NCBI GenBank assembly: GCA_964462325.1
Contig: CAYWYQ010000010.1
Coordinates: 1-22,260 of the forward strand
Length of the DNA: 22,260 nucleotides
Direction: 5' to 3'
Source: CAYFMS01 sp964462325
Lineage (GTDB): Bacteria > Patescibacteriota > Patescibacteriia > UBA9934
Numbering within the stretch: position 1 is the first letter of the stretch; every line of letters starts with the position of its first letter. The translations under genes were made by a program, and so were the position numbers. The notes below the pieces were generated by a model, which ran no database searches, had not been told where the DNA came from, and saw only the letters and a list, made by a program, of their open reading frames with translations. Shown piece after piece: positions 1 to 6,191 of the stretch.

Positions 1-102
1 ATTCGGCGAGTGCGCTGCGGCTGCAGAGCTTCGGCCATGCGGCCCTCGTATTCAAAAACTTTCACAAAAAATTCCCCCTAAAAAGGGGATAAAGGAGCAA
101 CG
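1..102. other. Left-edge stretch upstream of first gene
   Basis: The first 55 bases are GC-rich and the rest is AT-rich. All three forward frames are open from the window edge for at least 80 bases, so the tail of an upstream gene could be here, but none is convincing. A short CCCC/GGGG inverted repeat (about 74-88) precedes a good Shine-Dalgarno AAAGGAG at about 92-98, which belongs to the gene starting at 103. Confidence 0.3.
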
Positions 103-1158
103 ATGCTGAACATCGTTTTTCGCGCCTATGCAGTGGCGCTGTTGATTCTGGTCTGTGTGGCGCAAGCGGCGCAGGCGCAGGAGTACCCCCGGTCCTCGCT
201 CGAGGACTTGGCGGTGGAGTTGTTCTCCGACTGTAGCACCGATGGGCTTTATGCCCGCGTGTCTGCAGTCGAAAGTTCGCTGGTCGACGTTCGCGAGAGC
301 GTCGACACGGACCTCAAGGACGACTGCGACGAGGACGCCGAGGACTTCGACGCGTCTGTTTGCCGCGCGACCCTCGATGACGTCGACGAGCGCATCAAGC
401 GCTCGCGCGCCCTTTCCAAGGAATACTTGGAGTGGAAGGCGTCCGTCACGGAACTCCTCACCACGGTTCCTGGGCTCGCTGCTCGGGTTCTCGCGGTGAA
501 AGAGGCAATCGCCGTTGTCGAGACCCTTCGGGGGCGAGTCGATGCTCAAGGGCGTAAGCTCGAGGAACTCAGCGAGGAGGTCGAGGTCCTGCAGACCAAC
601 ATCTCCTCGAATGAGGAAGCGATCAATATGCTTGAGTCAGCAGGCTCCCGCGGATTTTGCCTGGACTTCGGTCTTGGCGGATTCGCAGGCGGCGCTCCCT
701 TCGGGGAAGCGGCCCAGTCGGTGTTCGCACCGATGCAGTTCAGGGGCGTTCGCGCCGGACTGCAGCTGGGTGCCGGAATCGGGTACTGCACGGATTCGTT
801 CCGTGTCGGATTCGGTGGCGGCTTCGTCTTCGACGGTCCGGACCGTTCCATCGGAGCATATGCGGAAATGGACGCGCTTTGGCGTGTTCAGGATCGCATC
901 GTTTCCATCGGTCCGGTTGGACGCTTCGAGTTTCTCGAGCGTCGTTACCGGCATGGCGTAAAGGACGGGCAGGACATTTATGTCTTCGTTGGTCCACGCG
1001 TCATGGTCGATGTTATCCGAAAGGATGGATTCGTTCTGTCGGGCATTGTCGATGGTTTGCTGGGTTACCAGTTGACGTCGACCATGGCGGAGACGAATGG
1101 CCGCGCGACGGGAATGTTCTCGGTTGGACTTCGGTTCAGCGGGACTAACCGCCGCTGA
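103..1158 (+). CDS. Exported coiled-coil / beta-rich envelope protein (hypothetical)
   Basis: This 351-aa protein is of no family I recognise. Residues 1-25 form a signal peptide: Arg7, a hydrophobic core, then an AQA cleavage motif before Gln26. Residues about 27-110 are acidic and contain three Cys; about 115-180 are heptad-like and Leu/Glu-rich, consistent with a coiled coil. From about 186 to the end the sequence is glycine-rich with alternating hydrophobic residues (GLGGF, GAGIGY, GFGGGF, MFSVGLRF), as in a beta-barrel or beta-sandwich. The start is fixed by AAAGGAG 5 bases upstream of ATG. Base composition is much more GC-rich than the core genes from 4600 onward: 36 of 60 bases in 241-300 are G/C, against 24 of 60 in 6241-6300. 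It ends before its own terminator and shares the GC-rich island with the MopE-like gene downstream. An outer-membrane-type barrel would be odd in a CPR bacterium, so the barrel reading is tentative. Confidence 0.8.
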   Translation: MLNIVFRAYAVALLILVCVAQAAQAQEYPRSSLEDLAVELFSDCSTDGLYARVSAVESSLVDVRESVDTDLKDDCDEDAEDFDASVCRATLDDVDERIKRSRALSKEYLEWKASVTELLTTVPGLAARVLAVKEAIAVVETLRGRVDAQGRKLEELSEEVEVLQTNISSNEEAINMLESAGSRGFCLDFGLGGFAGGAPFGEAAQSVFAPMQFRGVRAGLQLGAGIGYCTDSFRVGFGGGFVFDGPDRSIGAYAEMDALWRVQDRIVSIGPVGRFEFLERRYRHGVKDGQDIYVFVGPRVMVDVIRKDGFVLSGIVDGLLGYQLTSTMAETNGRATGMFSVGLRFSGTNRR

Positions 1159-1171
1159 CCTTCAAGAACGT

Positions 1172-1231
1172 GAGGTGGCCGTTTGTACATGTGAAAGCAT
1201 GTTTCAAACGGTCGCCTCGAACTACTTTTCT
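1172..1231 (+). terminator. Rho-independent terminator after envelope protein gene
   Basis: A 14-bp stem (1172-1185 pairing with 1205-1218, two G-U pairs) encloses an ACATG/CATGT inner stem. A T-rich run, ACTTTTCTT, follows at 1223-1231. It separates the first gene from the MopE-like gene. Confidence 0.75.
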
Positions 1232-1307
1232 TAACAGAATAGACTCAGATTGCAATTCAGTAATGGATTTCATCCTGAGTACATGCTGTAAAAAGCTGTA
1301 CAGTAAT

Positions 1308-1362
1308 TTGACAATTTGTCCCATTCCGGGACATTCAACCCCGGAATGGGGAAGGAGACAAC
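1308..1362 (+). promoter_or_regulatory. Promoter-like region with perfect inverted repeat upstream of MopE-like lipoprotein
   Basis: A consensus -35 TTGACA lies at 1308-1313; the -10 position is poor. An 11-bp perfect inverted repeat, CCCATTCCGGG (1320-1330) and CCCGGAATGGG (1340-1350), separated by 9 bases, sits where the -10 or 5' leader would be. It abuts the Shine-Dalgarno AAGGAG (1352-1357) for the ATG at 1363. It may be an operator or an mRNA hairpin that gates ribosome access. The surrounding 1220-1340 is AT-rich, unlike the genes on either side. Confidence 0.55.
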
Positions 1363-3597
1363 ATGAAGAACTTGATGTTCACCCTTCTCACGGCTTTTGC
1401 CGTGAGTGGCTGCGCTCAATGGGCGCAGGACCTCGATACCGATACCGACGCAGTCACCGACGGCGACACCGACATTGTCGGCAAGCCTGATGTGGTCCAA
1501 TGCGTCGAAGACCTCGATGGGGATTTCTTCCCCGGTATTCATGTCGAGGAGTTCGAAGGGCTGAATTGCCCGGACGGCTACATGCGGTTCCGCGCCGACA
1601 GCGAAGTCGGAACGGACTGCAACGACAAGAACCCGGCGGTCAACCCGGTCGCCGTCGAGACCTGCAACAACATCGACGACAACTGCAACGGGCAGGTCGA
1701 CGATGGTGCGATCGACGCCAAGCCCTACTACACCGACGCCGATGGCGACGGGTACGGTATGGGTGCGGTCGAGTACCTCTGCTTTCCGCAGGGGGGCTAT
1801 GCCGCAAACGCGGGTGACTGCAATGACACTGATCCCGCCGTCAACAGCGGTGTGATCGAGCGTTGCGGAAACGGCGTCGATGATGATTGCAATGCAGCCA
1901 CCACCGACACCTGCCCCAACAACTTCGTCGACTTCGATGGAGATGGTGTGGGTGAGTCACAGGACTGCAATGATCAGAACGCAAACGTCTACCCGGGCGC
2001 GTTCGAGATCTGTGGCAATGGAGTCGACGAGAACTGTGATGGTTCCGACGAGTCCTGTCCTGTGGACGTTATCTACGTCTGCTACGTCGATTCCGACGCC
2101 GATGGCTACGGAAATCCGAGTATCTCGCAAGAGTTCTCGGTTCCATGTCAGGGTGCGTGGGTGGTTGACAACACCGACTGCAGTGATACCGAGCCGCGAT
2201 CGTTCCCGGGTAACCTCGAGATCGAAGACGGCATCGACAATAACTGCGACGGTGACGTGGACGAGGGTTTCAGTGGCCAGGTCGATCCGACCGTAACCTG
2301 TTGGAATGATGCCGACGGCGACGGATACGGAGCGCATGGCTCTGAGGCGGAGTTCGACGAGTCTGTCGGATGTGTTGGGGACTGGGTTGCCCAGAACAAC
2401 GACTGCGACGACAGCGACGCTGGGGCCAACCCGCTCGCAGACGAAGTCTGTGACGGCGTGGACAATGACTGCAATGCGGTCGTCGACGAAGGATGTCCCG
2501 TGGGCACTGACGTGACCTGTTACTCTGACGCTGACAACGACGGCTTCGGAGATCCAAACGATACCATGAGTCAGACCGACTCATGCTCGGGTGGATATGT
2601 CGAAATTGCAGGCGACTGCAATGACGACCCGGTCTTCGGTGACTGGTACAACCCAGATCAGGAAGAGACCTGTGGTGATACGCAGGACTACAACTGCGAT
2701 GGGTACGACGATCCGCTGGCCGGATGCGTCGAGTGCTACTGGGACTCCGACGGCGACGGGTACGGCTCCTCCAACTTGTACGAGATGGAGGAATGTGATG
2801 GAAACTATGTGGCCATCGACGGAGATTGTGAGATCTTCGATGCCGATTCCTACCCTGGCGCGTACGAGGACTGCGATGGTATCGACAACGATTGTGACGG
2901 CGACGTTGATGAAGGTTGCGTTTCGACGCCGACCGACAGCGACGGCGACGGCGATCCGGATTCGACCGACTGTGCGGACTACGACGCGACCGTGTACAAC
3001 GGCGCGTACGAGTATGCCGACCTGGTCGACAACGATTGCGACGGTTACGTCGATGAAGGTGCTCCGCTGACTTACCTTTCGAGGTGGTTCTGCGATTGGG
3101 ACAATGGCATCGGCGACTGGGAGCATGGCTTCGGCTCGCTTCCAGATACGTCGAGCTGCCAGTTCGACGGTCGTTATATCGAGTTGTACCCGACTTCGGT
3201 TGGTGGTGAGCTCGATGCGATCGTTCAGTGTTCCGGAACCCTCTCGGGTGCCGGACATGACTGGAATGTCACTTTCGTCGAAACGGCGGGTCACCCCGAC
3301 CTGTACCGGAGCGGATTCAGCTGCACGACCCTCGGGTATGGTAGCAAAGACGCTCGGACCGGTTGGGAGGCATTGTACAGACATGCTTCGTACCCCTTCA
3401 CCAACCATGGTTACACTTCGGTGGGCCATGGGGACGTGATGTGGTCGACCTCCCCGTGGGAGGCGAGCTCTGAGTGCGATTCGAGTTTCTCGGGTCGTGA
3501 CGATGAGTACTCCGAGCATGGCGACGACCACCAGGACGCTCCCCCGAGTTGTACTGGTGCACCAGCCGCCAGCTGGTACGCGCCCTTCGCGAACTGA
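1363..3597 (+). CDS. MopE-like putative metal-binding repeat lipoprotein
   Basis: This is a 744-aa secreted protein. Residues 1-17 form a lipoprotein signal peptide (MKNLMFTLLTAFAVSGC; lipobox VSGC, Cys17 as acylation site), followed by an Asp/Thr-rich linker (DTDTD, DGDTD). Residues about 40-565 hold tandem units of two kinds. One is the EF-hand-like loop DxDxDGxG (DADGDGYG, DFDGDGVG, DSDADGYG, DADNDGFG and others, about seven copies). The other is the DCxD...E.C.....D(N/D)(D/N)C(D/N)G motif typical of the MopE putative metal-binding family (Pfam Cu-binding_MopE, as known in Methylococcus and myxobacteria). Residues about 566-744 are a distinct Trp/Cys-containing C-terminal domain I do not recognise. 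Expected ligands are Ca2+ or other metals, but this is family inference. A strong SD AAGGAG fixes the start. The gene is GC-rich (GAC/GAT Asp codons), suggesting transfer or a separate compositional class, and has a paralogue-like partner at 20065-21210. Confidence 0.9.
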   Translation: MKNLMFTLLTAFAVSGCAQWAQDLDTDTDAVTDGDTDIVGKPDVVQCVEDLDGDFFPGIHVEEFEGLNCPDGYMRFRADSEVGTDCNDKNPAVNPVAVETCNNIDDNCNGQVDDGAIDAKPYYTDADGDGYGMGAVEYLCFPQGGYAANAGDCNDTDPAVNSGVIERCGNGVDDDCNAATTDTCPNNFVDFDGDGVGESQDCNDQNANVYPGAFEICGNGVDENCDGSDESCPVDVIYVCYVDSDADGYGNPSISQEFSVPCQGAWVVDNTDCSDTEPRSFPGNLEIEDGIDNNCDGDVDEGFSGQVDPTVTCWNDADGDGYGAHGSEAEFDESVGCVGDWVAQNNDCDDSDAGANPLADEVCDGVDNDCNAVVDEGCPVGTDVTCYSDADNDGFGDPNDTMSQTDSCSGGYVEIAGDCNDDPVFGDWYNPDQEETCGDTQDYNCDGYDDPLAGCVECYWDSDGDGYGSSNLYEMEECDGNYVAIDGDCEIFDADSYPGAYEDCDGIDNDCDGDVDEGCVSTPTDSDGDGDPDSTDCADYDATVYNGAYEYADLVDNDCDGYVDEGAPLTYLSRWFCDWDNGIGDWEHGFGSLPDTSSCQFDGRYIELYPTSVGGELDAIVQCSGTLSGAGHDWNVTFVETAGHPDLYRSGFSCTTLGYGSKDARTGWEALYRHASYPFTNHGYTSVGHGDVMWSTSPWEASSECDSSFSGRDDEYSEHGDDHQDAPPSCTGAPAASWYAPFAN

Positions 3598-3606
3598 TCT
3601 CCTTCA

Positions 3607-3687
3607 CGCCTGCCGGCTACAACAACTGCCGGCAGGCGCGACTCAAAGGACCAACTCTCAAACCTAGAGAGCTCTGGTCCTTTTTTC
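3607..3687 (+). terminator. Double-hairpin terminator after MopE-like gene
   Basis: The first hairpin is CGCCTGCCGGC (3607-3617) with GCCGGCAGGCG (3628-3638), an 11-bp perfect stem 9 bases after the stop codon. The second is AAAGGACCA (3645-3653) with TGGTCCTTT (3675-3683), with an inner CTCTC/GAGAG stem and six Ts at 3681-3686. The second is a canonical intrinsic terminator. The same two-hairpin layout follows the other MopE-like gene on the minus strand. Confidence 0.85.
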
Positions 3688-3710
3688 TTATCTCCTATTT
3701 AAAACCCACA

Positions 3711-3754
3711 TTCTATCTCCGAGATAAAACAGCTGTTTTATCTCGGAGATAGAA
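3711..3754. repeat. Perfect 44-bp palindrome (left REP of transposase unit)
   Basis: The left arm starting TTCTATCTCC at 3711 is the exact reverse complement of the right arm ending GGAGATAGAA at 3754; the centre is CAG|CTG at 3732/3733. The right arm (minus-strand reading) encodes the last residues of the transposase, and its TAG stop (3713-3715) lies inside the palindrome. Confidence 0.9.
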
Positions 3755-4318
3755 AAGAGCATGCGTATTTACAAATACTCTGTACTCTTCTTTATTTGTA
3801 AATTGATCCAGTACAATTTTAGAGTGAATAATGTCTGTTGGAGCCTTTTTACGTACATAACAGCCATAGCTATTCCATTCGCTTTGTTCCAGGTCTCGCA
3901 AAAGAGACTGGATTTGAATTTTTCCAACACCATCTTTTATCGCGTGCTTAATTGGATTTAAGTGAATGTACCTTGATACGTGTACTAATTGATTGTCATT
4001 ATGAATATATTTCATGTTGTACGATGATCCGAAAAGAGCACCTACTCGTTTATGCCGATTGTTGAAGTATTTTGTATATCCAACACCAAGCGACTGCATG
4101 CATTTGGAAAGACCATAATCTGAAACCTGTTGCACAAGCAAATGATAGTGATTATTCATGAGACAAAATGCAACAATTTTAATATTATCTGTGGTTGCAT
4201 GAAGTAATTTCTGCACGAATGTTCTTCGGTCATGATTGTCTAAAAAGGTGTCACGCTTTTCTACTCCGCGATTATAGACATGATAATAACCCCCGATATG
4301 TAAATCTTTTCTAAACAT
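3713..4318 (-). CDS. REP-associated tyrosine transposase (Y1/IS200-like family)
   Basis: The 201-aa protein belongs to the Y1_Tnp (transposase IS200-like) superfamily, RAYT branch: single-strand DNA nicking and joining at palindromic REP sequences. Visible signatures are an N-terminal GGYYHVYNRGVEKRDTF block, the HUH metal motif in NNHYHLLVQQ, a likely catalytic Tyr in GVGYTKYFNNRHKRVGALF, and RYIHLNPIK, all typical of the family. The start is ATG at 4318 (MFRKDLH), because GGGGAG stands 4 bases upstream; a TTG at 4330 would add four residues but lacks its own site. The C-terminus (LRDKTAVLSRR) is encoded by the left palindrome and looks unlike a normal domain end, so the stop may have been acquired from the repeat. 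The start-site SD can be hidden in a hairpin (4322-4350). The gene appears intact. Confidence 0.9.
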   Translation of the reverse strand: MFRKDLHIGGYYHVYNRGVEKRDTFLDNHDRRTFVQKLLHATTDNIKIVAFCLMNNHYHLLVQQVSDYGLSKCMQSLGVGYTKYFNNRHKRVGALFGSSYNMKYIHNDNQLVHVSRYIHLNPIKHAIKDGVGKIQIQSLLRDLEQSEWNSYGCYVRKKAPTDIIHSKIVLDQFTNKEEYRVFVNTHALFYLRDKTAVLSRR

Positions 4319-4321
4319 AAA

Positions 4322-4350
4322 ACTCCCCAAATATTAAATACATGGGGAGT
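4322..4350 (-). promoter_or_regulatory. Hairpin sequestering the transposase Shine-Dalgarno
   Basis: On the minus strand ACTCCCC (4350-4344) pairs with GGGGAGT (4328-4322), a 7-bp stem with a 15-base loop. The right arm is the SD sequence GGGGAG used by the transposase ATG at 4318. Folding would block translation initiation, a control known for IS200 tnpA mRNA. That it works here is inference. Confidence 0.6.
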
Positions 4351-4375
4351 ATATTTATACGTATATTATAACCTA

Positions 4376-4441
4376 TTCTATCTCCGAGTTCAAATACCCG
4401 TTTTATCTCCGAGATGAAACAGTTGTTTTATCTCGGAGATA
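4376..4441. repeat. Right REP region: half unit plus imperfect 38-bp palindrome
   Basis: TTCTATCTCCGAG occurs at 4376-4388. An imperfect palindrome spans 4404-4441 (TATCTCCGAGATGAAACAG and its near reverse complement, two mismatched positions). It shares its arms with the left palindrome at 3711-3754. Confidence 0.8.
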
Positions 4442-4452
4442 GGGGTGAGGGG

Positions 4453-4481
4453 TTGACGGGATGTGGATAATTGGCTAATAT
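4453..4481 (+). promoter_or_regulatory. Strong sigma70-type promoter for rpsB, with DnaA box in the spacer
   Basis: The -35 TTGACG (4453-4458), a 17-base spacer and -10 TAATAT (4476-4481) predict a start near 4488 and a leader of about 136 bases. The spacer contains TGTGGATAA (4462-4470), an exact reverse complement of the DnaA box TTATCCACA. DnaA binding there would overlap RNA polymerase directly. Confidence 0.8.
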
Positions 4482-4550
4482 TGCGCCATCGCAAATGCCC
4501 AATTGATACGTTGAGCTATATGCTAAACCAAGGGCCCATAATAAAAATCA

Positions 4551-4605
4551 GGTTTGACGCGATCATGGAGCAACTCTCCCCGAATGGGGCCCTCCATGCC
4601 AAACC
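4551..4605 (+). promoter_or_regulatory. Structured rpsB leader RNA (candidate autoregulatory element)
   Basis: Three nested stems are visible: GGTTTG/CAAACC (4551-4556 with 4600-4605), CATGGAG/CTCCATG (4564-4570 with 4592-4598), and CCCC/GGGG closed by GAAT (4578-4581 with 4586-4589). Asymmetric internal loops separate them. The element ends 18 bases before the rpsB ATG. Ribosomal-protein leaders often bind their own product; an S2-binding role here is inference, as I recognise no named RNA family. Confidence 0.5.
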
Positions 4606-4623
4606 GTCGTTAAAAGAGAAAAT

Positions 4624-5484
4624 ATGCCAAAAATTCCATCTATTGAGGAATTATTAAAAGCCGGTGTTCATTTCGGACATCGCACGAGTCGATGGCATCC
4701 TAAAATGGAACAATACATTTTTGGAGCTCGACAAGGAATTCATGTAATCGACGTGGAAAAAACACAAAGCATTTTAGAATATGTTCTTGCAGAAATCGAA
4801 GGTCTTGTTGCAAATGGCGCAGGAATTTGGTTCATTGGAACAAAACTTCAAAATCAAGACTTGGTTGAGAAGTATGGAATCGAAGCAAAGACTCCATATG
4901 TGAATAATCGATGGCTTGGTGGAACATTCACCAACTTTAAGGAAATCGAGAAGCTGATTAATCAGTATCTTGATTTGATTGATAAACGCGGGAAGGGTGA
5001 ATTGAAGAAGTATACAAAACTTGAACAGCTCCAATTTGATCGTAAAATTGCCGAGCTTGAAGAAAAGATTGGTGGAATTTCTACAACAAAGGGTCTTCCT
5101 CAGGTTGTATTCGTTCTTGATATTCGTCATGATAAGACCGCGGTTATGGAGGCTCGCAAGCAGGGAATCAAAGTGTACGGAATTTGTGACACGAATGTAA
5201 ATCCCGGACTTGTTGATGCAGTAATTCCAGCGAATGATGATTCTATGGCATCTGTTTCACTTATCTCACGTCTTGTAGCGGAAGCGGTAACAGCTGGAAA
5301 GGCTAAGCAAAAAGATGTTGCAGCAAAGAAGCGTGAAGAAGCAAAGGCAGCAGAAGTTGCTGTTACAGAAGATTCTAAGGCAACCATTGAAGAGCTTGAT
5401 TTAGAATTGAACGAAAAACTCGCTCGAGAAAAACAAGAAACAGAAAAAGATGCAGCACCAAAGCGTCCTGCAAAACGAAAATAA
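4624..5484 (+). CDS. rpsB: 30S ribosomal protein S2
   Basis: The 286-aa protein is the small-subunit protein S2, which joins late in 30S assembly and is needed for S1-type mRNA contacts. Family signatures are clear: an AGVHFGHRTSRWHPKM block at residues 13-28, DVEKT about 43-47, VNNRWLGGTFTNF at 93-105, and the D-x-x-H-D-K-TA / YGICDTN / NPGLVDAVIPANDDS segment around 167-206. It is longer than the usual 230-260 residues because of a Lys/Glu/Ala-rich charged tail from about residue 230. The start follows a weak AGAGAA purine tract. The 35 bases to tsf match the conserved rpsB-tsf pairing in bacteria. Confidence 0.97.
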   Translation: MPKIPSIEELLKAGVHFGHRTSRWHPKMEQYIFGARQGIHVIDVEKTQSILEYVLAEIEGLVANGAGIWFIGTKLQNQDLVEKYGIEAKTPYVNNRWLGGTFTNFKEIEKLINQYLDLIDKRGKGELKKYTKLEQLQFDRKIAELEEKIGGISTTKGLPQVVFVLDIRHDKTAVMEARKQGIKVYGICDTNVNPGLVDAVIPANDDSMASVSLISRLVAEAVTAGKAKQKDVAAKKREEAKAAEVAVTEDSKATIEELDLELNEKLAREKQETEKDAAPKRPAKRK

Positions 5485-5489
5485 TCTGT

Positions 5490-5495
5490 TATAAT
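5490..5495 (+). promoter_or_regulatory. Possible extended -10 promoter for tsf
   Basis: TG-T-TATAAT (hexamer 5490-5495) lies 25 bases before the tsf ATG and has no good -35. A start near 5502 would give a leader of about 18 bases without a Shine-Dalgarno. Readthrough from rpsB is also likely. Confidence 0.45.
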
Positions 5496-5519
5496 TCTGA
5501 TCATTAACATGAAAAAATT

Positions 5520-6113
5520 ATGAGTATACGCGCAGTAGATGTCATGAATCTTCGAAAATTAACCGGTGTTGGAATGATGGAAGCAAAGAAAGCACTTGTT
5601 GAGGCAGATGGAGATATAGATAAAGCGATCGAGGCACTCCGAAAACGAGGTGCCGCTAAAGCAGCAAAGAAGGCAGATCGAACAACAAGCGAAGGGCGTG
5701 TTCATTGCTATACACATGGAAATGGGAAGATCGGTGTTGCAGTTGAAGTTCTTTGTGAAACAGACTTTGTTGCACGTAATGAGGCATTCGTAGAATTTTG
5801 CAATGATCTTGCATTGCATATCGCAGCTATGAGTCCACTCTATGTTTCTCGAGAAGAAGTTCCTGCTGAAATGATTGCAAAAGAGAAGGAAATTATAAAA
5901 GAGCAACTCGTTCGTGAAGGAAAGCCAGAAGAGATGCTGGAAAAGATCGTGGAAGGAAAGCTTGGAAAGTATTATGAAGATATTTGCCTTCTTGATCAGA
6001 AGTTCATCAAGGACGAAGACCTTACTATCCAGGCATTTATTGAAAAGAATGTATTAAGCCTCGGAGAGAATCTGAAGATTAATCGGTTTAGTCGATTTCA
6101 AATTGGTGGATAA
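5520..6113 (+). CDS. tsf: Elongation factor Ts
   Basis: The 197-aa protein is EF-Ts, the nucleotide exchange factor that releases GDP from EF-Tu. The N-terminal UBA-like module (LRKLTGVGMMEAKKAL, residues 11-26) and the EF-Tu-contacting motif TDFVARN (81-87) are intact, followed by one dimerisation-like subdomain. The length fits the short EF-Ts type (about 195-200 aa) rather than the 280-aa E. coli form. It follows rpsB as in most bacteria. No Shine-Dalgarno is visible before the ATG. A strong terminator follows directly. Confidence 0.97.
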   Translation: MSIRAVDVMNLRKLTGVGMMEAKKALVEADGDIDKAIEALRKRGAAKAAKKADRTTSEGRVHCYTHGNGKIGVAVEVLCETDFVARNEAFVEFCNDLALHIAAMSPLYVSREEVPAEMIAKEKEIIKEQLVREGKPEEMLEKIVEGKLGKYYEDICLLDQKFIKDEDLTIQAFIEKNVLSLGENLKINRFSRFQIGG

Positions 6114-6124
6114 TTTTGCAAATG

Positions 6125-6145
6125 AGAGTCGAAAGACTCTTTTTT
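6125..6145 (+). terminator. Intrinsic terminator after tsf
   Basis: AGAGTC-GAAA-GACTCT (6125-6140), with a GNRA tetraloop, is followed by a T run to 6145. It ends the rpsB-tsf unit. Confidence 0.9.
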
Positions 6146-6188
6146 GTTTATACGTTAATTCGTAGTATAATGAAGTCCGTAATATAAT
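6144..6188 (+). promoter_or_regulatory. Promoter region of the glycolytic operon
   Basis: TATAAT at 6166-6171 predicts a start near 6178, 14 bases before the gap ATG. A weak -35 TTGTTT (6144-6149) overlaps the T run of the preceding terminator. A second TATAAT at 6183-6188 is too close to the ATG to give a usable leader. No Shine-Dalgarno is present. Confidence 0.6.
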
Positions 6189-6191
6189 ATT

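Larger units (their letters stand above)
3711..4441. mobile_element. RAYT / IS200-like transposase unit flanked by palindromes (REPtron-like)
   Basis: A Y1-type transposase gene (minus strand) is bracketed by related palindromes. On the left is a perfect 44-bp palindrome at 3711-3754. On the right is an imperfect 38-bp version at 4404-4441, plus an extra half unit, TTCTATCTCCGAG, at 4376-4388. All contain the nested core ATCTCCGAGAT. This is the layout of a REP-associated tyrosine transposase with its REP sequences. The element sits exactly between the GC-rich island and the AT-rich core genes, and its right end lies 12 bases before the rpsB -35 box. Exact transposition ends are not determinable here. 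Confidence 0.7.

Noticed and set aside
2581..3531. Minus-strand open frame of 316 codons inside the 744-aa lipoprotein gene
   Set aside because: It is a compositional shadow of the Asp/Cys-repeat gene, with no start signal and no recognisable motifs.
3549..3752. Plus-strand open frame across the terminator and left palindrome
   Set aside because: It spans a clear terminator and a palindrome, overlaps the end of the lipoprotein gene, and shows no motifs.
4319..4330. TTG start at 4330 for the transposase
   Set aside because: ATG at 4318 has a well-spaced GGGGAG; the TTG would place that SD inside the gene.
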